Assembly: GCF_001741865.1 (NCBI RefSeq)
Contig: NZ_CP017147.1
Location: 2,099,001 to 2,163,000 of the forward strand
Direction of reading: 5' to 3'
Source: Bosea vaviloviae
GTDB taxonomy: Bacteria > Pseudomonadota > Alphaproteobacteria > Rhizobiales > Beijerinckiaceae
Length of the DNA stretch: 64,000 nucleotides
The notes beneath the pieces are model-generated. The model saw only the letters and a program-made list of their open reading frames with translations, searched no databases and was not told the origin of the DNA. A program made the position numbers and the translations under genes. Below, one piece after another: positions 7,698-14,630 of the stretch (its first letter is position 1; each line of letters starts with the position of its first letter).

Positions 7698-8633
7698 ATG
7701 CCTGACCGTGTCGAGCCCTGCCTGGCGCTCCTGACGTCCAGGCCGCCCGTCGGTGACGACTGGGCCTATGAAGTGAAATGGGACGGCTACCGGCTTGCTG
7801 TTCATCTCGAGCCTGGCCGCAGGGTCCGGATACTGACCAGGGGCGGTCACGACTGGACGCTCCGCTTTCCCACGATCGCCCACGATATGCGCGAACTAGG
7901 TGTCGAGAGCGCCATCGTCGACGGCGAGGCCGTGGTCCTCGATGAACGTGGCGCTTCCGATTTTGGCGCGCTGCAGCAGGCGTTGGGCGGTCGCGGCGGC
8001 AAGCGCTCCGCCGCGGGCGCGCTGCTCAATGCCTTCGATTTGCTCTATCTCGATGGCCGCGATCTAAGGGCGCTTCCCCTGTCCGAACGGCGGCGCATGC
8101 TGATCGCTCTTATCGGCAAGCAGCACAGCTCCATCCGCCTCAGCGAGGAGGTCAATGCGGAGGGCGCGCCCTTTCTCAAGCTCGCCTGCGAGATGGGACT
8201 CGAGGGGATTATCGCCAAACGGCTCGACGCGCCTTATCGCTCCGGCCGCGGCGGCGAATGGCTCAAGATCAAGTGCATCCAGTCCGAGACGTTCCTGATC
8301 GTCGGCTGGGAGGCCTCACCCGGGGCGCTTGGCGGGATCGGCCGGCTGCTCCTGGCTGCCCGGCTCGGCAAGGCTCTGGTCTATGTCGGTAGCGTCGGGA
8401 CGGGTTTCACGGTGAGGACGGCGAGTGTGCTGCGCCGCCGGCTGATGAGCATCCTGATCGAGAAGCCCGCAGTCACTGGCATCGCCAAGAAGGGCATGCG
8501 CTGGGTCGAGCCCACCCTTAAGGCCGAGGTCGCTTTCCGCGCCTGGACGAACGACGGCAAGCTGCGCCATGCATCATTTAAGGGCATTCGCGATGACGCC
8601 GACGCCGGCGAGATCTATCAGCTGGACGGCTAG
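7698..8633 (+). CDS. ATP-dependent DNA ligase, LigD/LigC-type
   Basis: A stand-alone ligase of about 311 residues that seals nicks or ends using ATP. The adenylation domain shows motif I YEVKWDGYR (the Lys is the nucleotidyl acceptor), IVDGEAVVLDERG, FDLLYLDGRDLR, GLEGIIAKRLDAPYRSG and WLKIKC. The C-terminal OB fold shows VGSVGTGF and the closing WVEPTLKAEVAFRAWT. No polymerase or phosphoesterase domain is attached. The start is unsettled: ATG 7698 has no ribosome site, GTG 7626 would add 24 residues, and the frame from 7503 begins before the candidate promoter. No ku gene is in the window. Confidence 0.88.
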   Translation: MPDRVEPCLALLTSRPPVGDDWAYEVKWDGYRLAVHLEPGRRVRILTRGGHDWTLRFPTIAHDMRELGVESAIVDGEAVVLDERGASDFGALQQALGGRGGKRSAAGALLNAFDLLYLDGRDLRALPLSERRRMLIALIGKQHSSIRLSEEVNAEGAPFLKLACEMGLEGIIAKRLDAPYRSGRGGEWLKIKCIQSETFLIVGWEASPGALGGIGRLLLAARLGKALVYVGSVGTGFTVRTASVLRRRLMSILIEKPAVTGIAKKGMRWVEPTLKAEVAFRAWTNDGKLRHASFKGIRDDADAGEIYQLDG

Positions 8634-8641
8634 GACAGATC

Positions 8642-8908
8642 TCAGCCCCGCTTTCTGATCTCGGACAGCCGCTGGATTTCTGCCCGCAGCGCCGCGACGG
8701 CAGCCTCACCTCGAACACCTTTGATTCCGCGCGCGTCGCGGTCGGCCGAGCCGGTCACACCGTCCAGCATCGCGTTGCGCGCGGGCGGCGGCAGCTCAAG
8801 CAAATAGGCAATCTCGCATTCGTGCTTCCACTCTTCCGACCATGTCGAGACCTCGCGGCCGGCGAGGTGGGAATAGACGAGGGGTGGATTGTCGGGCGGC
8901 CAAGGCAT
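8642..8908 (-). CDS. Small hypothetical protein (DUF7696-like)
   Basis: An 88-residue soluble protein beginning MPWPPDNPPLVYSHLAGREV, with an acidic/aromatic stretch STWSEEWKHECE and an Arg/Lys-rich helical C-terminus ending IQRLSEIRKRG. I associate this layout with an uncharacterised Rhizobiales family, possibly DUF7696; that assignment is from memory and needs a profile search. It lies 27 nt downstream of the hypothetical gene at 8936 on the same strand. It is therefore probably in the transcript that starts at the candidate LexA box, and faces the ligase gene tail to tail. Confidence 0.6.
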   Translation of the reverse strand: MPWPPDNPPLVYSHLAGREVSTWSEEWKHECEIAYLLELPPPARNAMLDGVTGSADRDARGIKGVRGEAAVAALRAEIQRLSEIRKRG

Positions 8909-8935
8909 AGGCGAATCTCCAGAAGTTTCCGGAGA

Positions 8936-9286
8936 CTACTTCCCGCGGTCGGTTCCGTCGCGCTTCAGCATCATAGCGACATACCAGGGCCGCGCCCGGA
9001 GCTCGGCCATGTGCTGGAGATGGTCCTGCCATCCTCTCTCGCCGATGTGCTCCCGGTAGCGATCCCACGCCGCGCGGAAATCCGCCATAGCCGCTTCCCG
9101 CGTCTCGGCTCTGCCGCTTTTGCTGATCGGCGCGGGGTCTTGAACCGTGATCGACCATTGCCAGCGGTGGCCCGTGAATGGCTGGATTATCGAGCCGACG
9201 ACCTCGCCTTCACAGTAGACGGACCACATCCGCCCATCCTCGTCATGCTCCATGCGCTGAAGGACGAGCGTCTCGACGGCGACCAT
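8936..9286 (-). CDS. Hypothetical protein (116 aa) next to candidate SOS box
   Basis: A soluble alpha/beta-looking protein with MWSVYCEGEVVGSI, HRWQWSITV and a helical C-terminal half (AAMADFRAAWDRYREHIGE, HLQHMAELRARPW). I do not recognise the family. ATG 9286 has GAGAG about ten bases upstream and lies 24 nt from a LexA-type direct repeat (9310-9324) shared with the divergent gene at 9342. Together with the gene at 8642 it forms a two-gene minus-strand unit. DNA-damage induction is a reasonable but untested idea. Confidence 0.6.
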   Translation of the reverse strand: MVAVETLVLQRMEHDEDGRMWSVYCEGEVVGSIIQPFTGHRWQWSITVQDPAPISKSGRAETREAAMADFRAAWDRYREHIGERGWQDHLQHMAELRARPWYVAMMLKRDGTDRGK

Positions 9287-9309
9287 GGCTTGACTCTCTG
9301 CTCTCGCGT

Positions 9310-9324
9310 GTTCTCTTTATGTTC
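9310..9324. promoter_or_regulatory. Candidate LexA (SOS) box GTTC-N7-GTTC
   Basis: GTTC (9310-9313), seven AT-rich bases, GTTC (9321-9324): the direct-repeat operator recognised by alphaproteobacterial LexA. It sits in the 55-bp divergent gap between the genes starting at 9286 (minus) and 9342 (plus). About two such matches are expected by chance in a sequence this long, so the support comes from its position. Confidence 0.5.
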
Positions 9325-9341
9325 TCATTTTCGAGAGCGCA

Positions 9342-9746
9342 ATGATGAACCCAGCCGGGGCGGGGCCTTCCGCCATTCCACCATCCCTCGACACGACCTT
9401 GATGCAGTACGCGTGGGTGGTGATCCGATTCCGCTGCCATATCTGCAAGCGGGCCGGCGATGCGCGCCTGGCGGTCTGCGCGCAGCGCTATGGAGCCAAT
9501 GCGACGCTGGGGTCGCTGCTCGGCGTGTTCATGAGCCGTTGCCCTTATGACCCGCACAACCCGGCGCGAAAGCCCCAAAAATACAGCTATCGCTGCGGCG
9601 CCTATCTGCCGGACGTGATGCGCAGCGGCCCGCCGGACCTGCCGCCCGCGATGATGGGCTTGACCTTGATCGAGGGCGGCAAGGGCGACATGCTGCCGGC
9701 CAAGCCTGGTGCGGAGCCGCACCGGCGCAGGGTGGGCGACACCTAG
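9342..9746 (+). CDS. Hypothetical protein (134 aa) with cysteine pairs
   Basis: A soluble protein with RFRCHICKRAGDARLA, LAVCAQRYGAN, GVFMSRCPYDPHNPARKP and YSYRCGAYLPD. The CxxC plus later Cys residues could bind zinc, though this is only suggested by spacing. No family name comes to mind, but the composition and codon use look like a genuine gene. ATG 9342 and ATG 9345 are adjacent; GAGAG precedes them. It is divergent from the gene at 8936 across a candidate LexA box, and the SRAP gene follows 174 nt later, so a damage-response role is a plausible inference. Confidence 0.6.
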   Translation: MMNPAGAGPSAIPPSLDTTLMQYAWVVIRFRCHICKRAGDARLAVCAQRYGANATLGSLLGVFMSRCPYDPHNPARKPQKYSYRCGAYLPDVMRSGPPDLPPAMMGLTLIEGGKGDMLPAKPGAEPHRRRVGDT

Positions 9747-9920
9747 AGGATTAGGAACAGCATGACCAATGCAGTCCGGCCGAGATGGATTTTGATTTTG
9801 AGGGTGATGTGAACATTCGCGCGCATTGAAGTCTCCTAAAGGGGTGAGACCACCTAAGCCCGCGATGGTTGAGGCGATGAACTCGGGCAGTTGCCCTCCA
9901 AGTCAGAAAGATGGGCGACG

Positions 9921-10652
9921 ATGTGTAACCTCTACAGCATGACCCGCAGCGTCGACGCGATGCGCAAGCTGTTCGCGAAATTCGACGCGCCGGAGACCAA
10001 CCTGCCGCCCCTGCCGGGCATCTTCCCGGACTACGAGGCCCCGATCATCCGCAACGAGGCGGACGGCCCGCGCCTGGCCATGACGCGCTGGGGCATGCCG
10101 AGCTCGAAGCTGGCGCTCTTCGAGGCAGCGAGCCGGCGCGCCGACAGGCTGCGAACCAAGGGCAAGGTGGTCGACTTCGACGCCCTGCTTCCGATGGAGC
10201 CCGACAGCGGCACGACGAATGTCCGCAACACCAACAGCGCCCATTGGAAACGCTGGCTCGGTGTCGATAATCGATGCCTCGTGCCATTCACCAGCTTTAG
10301 CGAGTTCAACCGCGACGCCGGCGGCGATATCTGGTTCGCCCTCGATGAGGATCGGCCGCTCGCGGTTCTCGCCGGCATCTGGGCGCCGCAATGGACCAGC
10401 GTCCGCAAGGTCAGCAAGGGGCTGGAAACGATAGACCTCTTCGCCTTCCTCACCACGACGCCGAACGCTGAAGTCGGGGCCGTGCACCCGAAGGCCATGC
10501 CGGTCATCCTGACTACTCCGGAAGAGTGCGAAGCCTGGATGACGGCGCCCTGGGAACTTGCGCGGGGGCTTCAGCGTCCTCTCCCCGACGGTACGCTGGA
10601 GATCGTCGCACGTGGCGTGAAAAAAGATGAAGCTGGATATCTCCAAGAGTGA
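9921..10652 (+). CDS. SRAP-domain DNA-protein crosslink protein (YedK/HMCES family)
   Basis: A 243-residue SOS-response-associated peptidase-fold protein that shields abasic sites in single-stranded DNA by covalent linkage through Cys2. It begins MCNLYS, giving the catalytic Cys2 after Met removal, which fixes ATG 9921 over the frame start at 9891. Further family marks are TNVRNTNSAHW (active-site Asn), RCLVPFTSFSEF with the conserved Glu region, WAPQW, TTTPNAEVGAVHPKAMPVIL (catalytic His) and the closing region. The length is typical. It sits in a cluster with DNA ligase and damage-type regulatory sites. Its 3' end overlaps the following small gene by 26 nt. Confidence 0.92.
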   Translation: MCNLYSMTRSVDAMRKLFAKFDAPETNLPPLPGIFPDYEAPIIRNEADGPRLAMTRWGMPSSKLALFEAASRRADRLRTKGKVVDFDALLPMEPDSGTTNVRNTNSAHWKRWLGVDNRCLVPFTSFSEFNRDAGGDIWFALDEDRPLAVLAGIWAPQWTSVRKVSKGLETIDLFAFLTTTPNAEVGAVHPKAMPVILTTPEECEAWMTAPWELARGLQRPLPDGTLEIVARGVKKDEAGYLQE

Positions 10653-10827
10653 GTTGGACGCTCGCATTGCGATCCTGCGCAGGGACATCTCCGAGTTGAC
10701 CGCGCAGGCGACCCGGGCGTCTGGCGCCGCAGCGGAAGAGCGATTGGCCGCTCGAATCGAAGAGCAGCAATCCCGCTTGGATGATCTGCTGAAGCAGCGG
10801 GAGGCCATGGAAGAGAAGACGGGCTGA
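10627..10827 (+). CDS. Small coiled-coil hypothetical protein (66 aa)
   Basis: A short, almost wholly helical protein (SKSELDARIAILRRDISEL, AAARIEEQQ-type heptads, LDDLLKQREAMEEK), probably a coiled coil. ATG 10627 lies inside the last 26 bases of the SRAP gene in another frame, a common overlap for coupled genes, and the preceding bases are purine-rich (GTGAAAAAAG). A hairpin at 10848-10868 could end the transcript. Function is unknown; a partner role with the SRAP protein is only suggested by the overlap. Confidence 0.5.
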   Translation: MKLDISKSELDARIAILRRDISELTAQATRASGAAAEERLAARIEEQQSRLDDLLKQREAMEEKTG

Positions 10828-10847
10828 GAAAGGCCTGTCCGACTGAA

Positions 10848-10868
10848 GCCGCCCTATTAGAGGGCGGC
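10848..10868. terminator. Bidirectional hairpin between convergent genes
   Basis: A perfect 8-bp stem (gccgccct / agggcggc) with a 5-base loop lies between the 66-aa gene and the DUF4031 gene. It overlaps the last codons and stop of the latter. There is no long T-run, so termination strength is uncertain. Confidence 0.5.
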
Positions 10869-11246
10869 GAGGTCGCTTAGCCACATCCTGCGCGGCAGCT
10901 TGCGGCAAGCCTCAACCTGGGCGAGGCGCTTCCGGCCGCGCGCGACCAGTTCGGGATTGCCCGATGCGAGGTCGAGCCGGGCGACATGCTCGACCGGGCC
11001 GTATTTGTCGGTCTGCACGGCGCCCGCCAGAAGCGCCATCGCCTTCATCGTGAGCGAGATGTCGAAGTGCAGCCACGAGGCTTTGCGCGCTTTGCCTTCC
11101 GACAGCGTCGGGTGGCCTTGGATCCAATTGCTGTCGAGGCCAATACGGCTGGCCATCTCCAGCAATTCCTCCAGGCTGTCGGCCCACATATGGCACATGA
11201 TCATGCGGCCGAACTGGTGACGGGCGTCGTCGACATAGACGGTCAT
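10857..11246 (-). CDS. DUF4031 domain protein
   Basis: A 129-residue protein beginning MTVYVDDARHQFGRMIMCHM, the characteristic start of DUF4031, followed by WADSLEELLEMASRIGLDSNW, HPTLSEGKARKASWLHFDIS and a Lys/Arg-rich tail. The family is uncharacterised and is often carried near phage-like or DNA-processing genes. ATG 11246 overlaps by ATGA the stop of a 46-residue minus-strand gene just upstream (11243-11383), so the two are probably translated together. It faces the SRAP gene cluster. Confidence 0.82.
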   Translation of the reverse strand: MTVYVDDARHQFGRMIMCHMWADSLEELLEMASRIGLDSNWIQGHPTLSEGKARKASWLHFDISLTMKAMALLAGAVQTDKYGPVEHVARLDLASGNPELVARGRKRLAQVEACRKLPRRMWLSDLAAL

Positions 11247-11383
11247 GGCTTCACTCCCCGGCGCCTATATTCCTCGAGAACTTCAGGAACCGGCAGGTCC
11301 TCTACGCGACAACCCATCCGAATGGCCAGATCATGAAGATGCTGATGAAGCATGTCACCACGGAGCTCGGCCTCTCCTTGCAT
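11243..11383 (-). CDS. Tiny protein (46 aa) coupled to DUF4031
   Basis: Read by hand: MQGEAELRGDMLHQHLHD, then LAIRMGCRVEDLPVPEVL and EEYRRRGVKP. The stop TGA overlaps the DUF4031 ATG as ATGA (11243-11246), a strong sign of a real translated gene. The sequence looks like a folded helical peptide with charged and hydrophobic spacing rather than a random frame. The start at ATG 11383 is likely but has no clear ribosome site. I do not recognise a family. Confidence 0.55.
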   Translation of the reverse strand: MQGEAELRGDMLHQHLHDLAIRMGCRVEDLPVPEVLEEYRRRGVKP

Positions 11384-11446
11384 TTCTGGCCGCCGGGTTC
11401 GCTGAATTCCATCTGCGTCGCTGCAACCGTCATCTTCTGGCTCTGA

Positions 11447-11629
11447 TCAGCGCGCCAGCACGATGTGATCGCCGAGATAGGCTGTCTGGGTCGCCGCCCG
11501 GCAGGCGCGCTCGACATGATAGCGGTCACTATCGCACAGCTCTGCAAGCGAGAGAATCGCTCCGGGTAGAATGGGCGCCGATGCCGGATGCGGGGACGAG
11601 GACAGCGGCATTTTCGTCAGCTTTTCCAT
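11447..11629 (-). CDS. Doubtful small protein (60 aa)
   Basis: A frame starting MEKLTKMPLSSSPHPASAPI and ending with CDSDRYHVERACRAATQTAY and LGDHIVLAR. The C-terminal half has balanced composition. Its ATG comes 3 nt after the stop of the upstream 54-residue frame, which would allow coupling. No ribosome site and no recognised family. Confidence 0.3.
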   Translation of the reverse strand: MEKLTKMPLSSSPHPASAPILPGAILSLAELCDSDRYHVERACRAATQTAYLGDHIVLAR

Positions 11630-11632
11630 AGC

Positions 11633-11797
11633 TCAAACGCAAATCTCATCGCGAGGCCGCCCGGCCGGTTGCTGTCGCCGCGGGGATGATCGGCTCCGTG
11701 GCGATACCGCAGATATGCAGCGCTCCAACACGTTATCGGCGCGTGCACCGGCTGCGAAGATACTGTTGTCAAGAACAAGGTCGAGGGTGTCTGCCAT
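11633..11797 (-). CDS. Doubtful small protein (54 aa)
   Basis: A frame starting MADTLDLVLDNSIFAAGARA, continuing DNVLERCISAV into an Arg/Pro-rich, less convincing tail. The frame stays open upstream of the ATG for about 20 codons (AAIPFLESPDGLKHP) without a start, so it could be a remnant of a longer gene. No family recognised. Confidence 0.22.
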   Translation of the reverse strand: MADTLDLVLDNSIFAAGARADNVLERCISAVSPRSRSSPRRQQPAGRPRDEICV

Positions 11798-11886
11798 CGG
11801 ATGCTTGAGGCCGTCTGGGCTCTCAAGGAAGGGAATGGCTGCCTTGCTGGCCGAGTGCGATCACCGGCCGAGCGAAGCGATTCTAG

Positions 11887-13596
11887 CTAGCGCACCAGCA
11901 GGGAGCCGCCGCAGCGCACACCGGTGACCCAGCTATCGGCCTGGCCGAGGCCGATGCCGAGCGTTCCCAGCACCCCGGTGAGCAATTGGTCGATCGGAGT
12001 CGCCGCCGCCGTGACGATGCCGCTGACGAGGTTTCCGACGCCGCCGAGGTCCAATCCCAGCGGGTCGAGACGGACCACGAGATCGCCGAAGAGGCGTGAC
12101 AGCAGGCTCGCAGTGAAGTTCTGCGTCGAGGTCGTGCGCTTGTCGCCGCGCAGGATCTCCGGATAGGTGAAGCTCACCGGCGTTTCGGCCAGGTTCGTCA
12201 TGGTCGCATGCGCCCGCAGCGTCACCTTGAAGAGGCCAAGGACGTTCAGGACCACGGCGGCGGGTGGGTTCGGGGCCGTGCTGAAATTGTTGAAATCCGT
12301 CAGCGAAACCTGCCCGATCCAGGCGTCGACCACGGCCGGTGTCACGCCGAGCGTGACGCGGGAGGTGGTGACGTCGCCGGCGTTGCACTGGACGCTCGTG
12401 AGCTTTGCCGTCGCAGCCGCGAGCTCGAGATAGAGCGGCAGGCTCACCAGCGAGGCTTGTCCGCTGCCGACGAGGTTGATCGTCAGCAGCAGGCGGGTCT
12501 GGGCGGTGTGGACGGTCGCGCCTGCCCGCCCGACACTGACGAGGCTCGTACCCACCGGCCGCTCGCCGATGGCGAGCTTGAGCGAGACCGCCGCGATGCC
12601 CGGGATGTTGATGGAAAGCCCCGTATCGATCTGGCGCGTGCCATTGGAGATCTGGGCGACCGCCGAGACGAGGTCGAGGGCTGAGAGCGAAGCCACGATC
12701 GGCCCCGGCAGCGACAGCGCTGTCTGGCCGGCGGGGCCAAACGAGATCAGCTTGGTCAGGTCGACGCGCTGCGTCGAGCTGGCCGTCGCCGTGGCCAGCC
12801 GCGAGAGCGCGTCGTTCGCCGTCACGCTGCTGGTGCTGTTGTCGCGGGCGGCCTGCTGGGCGGCGTAAAGCACGTCGCCGAGTTTCACATTGGCCTTCAG
12901 CACGTCGTCATAGGTCACGGCAGACAGATTTGCGCGCACCGCCAGGTATTTGGAGAATGTGAACAGATCGATCCGCGCCTGCGCCAGCCCGGTGTAGTCC
13001 ATCACGGAAAGCGAGACGCTGCTGCCCAGGAGCGAGCTGAGCAGGCTGTTGAGGAGGCCGCCGTCCAGCTGTGCCAGCCGCGAGCCGACCGCGAAGGCGG
13101 CCTGCGCATCCTGCACCGCGATGGCGCTGCTGCCGATCGGCACGTCGCCGCTCGAGAAGCTCGCCAGCGTCGTGCTCGCCTGAGCCGTGCTTGGCGGGCT
13201 CGCTGCGAGAACGCGGCCGAGCATCATCTGCGTGACGCCGCGCATCTCGACCTTGACGGCGTTGGCTGTCGTTCCCGTGCTGGGCGTGAAGCGGTTGTTG
13301 ACCGGTATGGTCGAGTCGGCGTTGTAGATGCCGGTCTGCACGGCCAGGACGGTATTTGCCGGGTAGCCGTTTCTGCCGGCGGTGGCCTGCGCGGCAGCCT
13401 TGGCGCGCGGCAGATCCGCCGCCGCTGCAAGCGCCGAGAGATCGTTGGCGGTCTGTTGCCGCCTCTTCTCATAGAAGAAGCTGCCGACATCGACCGCCAT
13501 CGCGCCAAAGCCGAAAAGGACGAAGATCCCGGCAGCGAAGAGCAGGGCCGCGCCACCGCGCTCGTTCTTGGCAAAAGCTTTGAAGCTGCGATTCAT
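11887..13596 (-). CDS. tadG: TadG-like Flp pilus assembly protein
   Basis: A 569-residue pseudopilin-like surface protein. The N-terminus (KNERGGAALLFAAGIFVLFG, then GAMAVDVGSFFYEKRRQQTA) is the TadG/TadE-type hydrophobic segment followed by the aliphatic/Asp pattern and the NDLSALAAA motif. The remainder is a long, Ser/Thr/Ala/Val-rich beta-like extracytoplasmic region. ATG 13596 is chosen because AGGAGG lies 6 nt upstream; the frame start at 13623 is upstream of it. The tadE gene precedes it by 36 nt on the same strand. No tadA, tadB, tadC or rcpA is in the window, so this pair is separate from any main tad cluster. Confidence 0.85.
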   Translation of the reverse strand: MNRSFKAFAKNERGGAALLFAAGIFVLFGFGAMAVDVGSFFYEKRRQQTANDLSALAAAADLPRAKAAAQATAGRNGYPANTVLAVQTGIYNADSTIPVNNRFTPSTGTTANAVKVEMRGVTQMMLGRVLAASPPSTAQASTTLASFSSGDVPIGSSAIAVQDAQAAFAVGSRLAQLDGGLLNSLLSSLLGSSVSLSVMDYTGLAQARIDLFTFSKYLAVRANLSAVTYDDVLKANVKLGDVLYAAQQAARDNSTSSVTANDALSRLATATASSTQRVDLTKLISFGPAGQTALSLPGPIVASLSALDLVSAVAQISNGTRQIDTGLSINIPGIAAVSLKLAIGERPVGTSLVSVGRAGATVHTAQTRLLLTINLVGSGQASLVSLPLYLELAAATAKLTSVQCNAGDVTTSRVTLGVTPAVVDAWIGQVSLTDFNNFSTAPNPPAAVVLNVLGLFKVTLRAHATMTNLAETPVSFTYPEILRGDKRTTSTQNFTASLLSRLFGDLVVRLDPLGLDLGGVGNLVSGIVTAAATPIDQLLTGVLGTLGIGLGQADSWVTGVRCGGSLLVR

Positions 13597-13632
13597 CACG
13601 GCCTCCTGCGGGAGCGAGAGCAAAGATCTGGG

Positions 13633-14061
13633 TTAATAGCCGCCGCGCTGGATGACGGCTCGACGCACAACCGTAGGTGGTGGCAACGAGGCAAGCGAAG
13701 CGAGGCTCTGGAAGAGCGTTCCGGACATGTCATAGGCCACAGCGACCGTGAAGGTCTGCTGCGGTGCGCCGCCCTGGGCTGTCGTCACGCTGACCTTGGC
13801 CGGATCGATGAAAGCGTAGGAGGATGCGTTTGCCGTGACGAAAGCACGCGCGATCTGGTCGCGTTCGGCGTCGGTTACGCCGGAAACGGAGGCGCGCGCG
13901 GCTTCGGAGGCGACTTGCTGGATGCCGTGGTAAATGCCCAGAACGTAGCCGTAGCCGATGATGCCGAAGATCATCAGAAGAAGCACAGGCGCGATCATCG
14001 CGAATTCGACTGCGCTGGTGGCGGCTTCGTTCCGACGGAACCGGCTTGCTGAGGTCCACAT
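13633..14061 (-). CDS. tadE: TadE-like pilus assembly protein
   Basis: A 142-residue minor pseudopilin. It begins with a short basic segment, RFRRNEAATSAVEFAMIAPV (the TadE signature with Glu five residues after the processing-type region), then LLLMIFGIIGYG as the membrane anchor, then a soluble periplasmic part ending QRGGY. ATG 14061 has AAGG nine bases upstream; a GTG at 14070 would add three residues. It is followed by tadG and is divergent from the membrane-protein/chemoreceptor pair over an AT-rich 191-bp gap. Confidence 0.87.
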   Translation of the reverse strand: MWTSASRFRRNEAATSAVEFAMIAPVLLLMIFGIIGYGYVLGIYHGIQQVASEAARASVSGVTDAERDQIARAFVTANASSYAFIDPAKVSVTTAQGGAPQQTFTVAVAYDMSGTLFQSLASLASLPPPTVVRRAVIQRGGY

Positions 14062-14252
14062 GGCATGCACCTTACGGTATTTAAATACTATCTACAGTTG
14101 TAATCTTCAACCTCTTAAAAATAGTAAACGGCAGCGCTAAAAATCATCGTGGTTAGGCTTTGCCTTCATCTTTAAGTAAAACTTTACGGGAGTGGCCCCA
14201 GTTCATCCGGAACGGCGCGAATTGCTTGGCGCCCCGGAGAAACCTACGTCCC

Positions 14253-14630
14253 ATGACATCGGGAAGCCTGATTGGAGCCTCCGCCAATAGCGGGCGGGTT
14301 GCGACCCTGCGGGATGGCTGCATCGTGGCGCTGGCGCTCGTGGCTGTCAGCCTTGCTGCCATGCTCAGCTTGCCTCAGGCCCCGCTCGGGCGGGCCGTGC
14401 CGCAGGCGATCATCTTCCCACCATGGATGCCGCAGCAGGACGCGATGGCACAAAGCCTCGCGGCCGGGCATCGCGTCCTGCGCGGTGGCATTTCACCTTT
14501 CATCGTGATCGTGGCTGCTGCCGAAGCTGGTGCCGAGACTGCCAGGCCGCGAGGCGCCTTGCTGATGCTGGCGCTCGATGGACTCGCCGGCTGTCTCGAC
14601 TCCCGCGCGTCTGCGGAACCATCCCTATGA
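14253..14630 (+). CDS. Small membrane-anchored protein coupled to a chemoreceptor
   Basis: A 125-residue protein with one clear membrane segment ([18 protein letters not shown], about residues 19-37). A mixed region follows containing [40 protein letters not shown] and [15 protein letters not shown]. The last segment could be a second short helix. ATG 14253 follows GGAG by about a dozen bases; the frame extends up to a TTG at 14160 that seems too early. Its stop overlaps the chemoreceptor ATG as ATGA (14627-14630), strong evidence for translation and for working with it. No family recognised. Confidence 0.6.
   Translation: MTSGSLIGASANSGRVATLRDGCIVALALVAVSLAAMLSLPQAPLGRAVPQAIIFPPWMPQQDAMAQSLAAGHRVLRGGISPFIVIVAAAEAGAETARPRGALLMLALDGLAGCLDSRASAEPSL

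Larger units (their letters stand above)
11384..11886. other. 503-bp region with only doubtful small frames
   Basis: No confident gene. Two tiny minus-strand frames, 11633-11797 and 11447-11629, are listed separately at low confidence. I see no repeat, hairpin terminator or attachment-like duplication. The region may be the promoter side of the DUF4031 pair plus decayed coding sequence downstream of the tadG gene. Confidence 0.4.
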
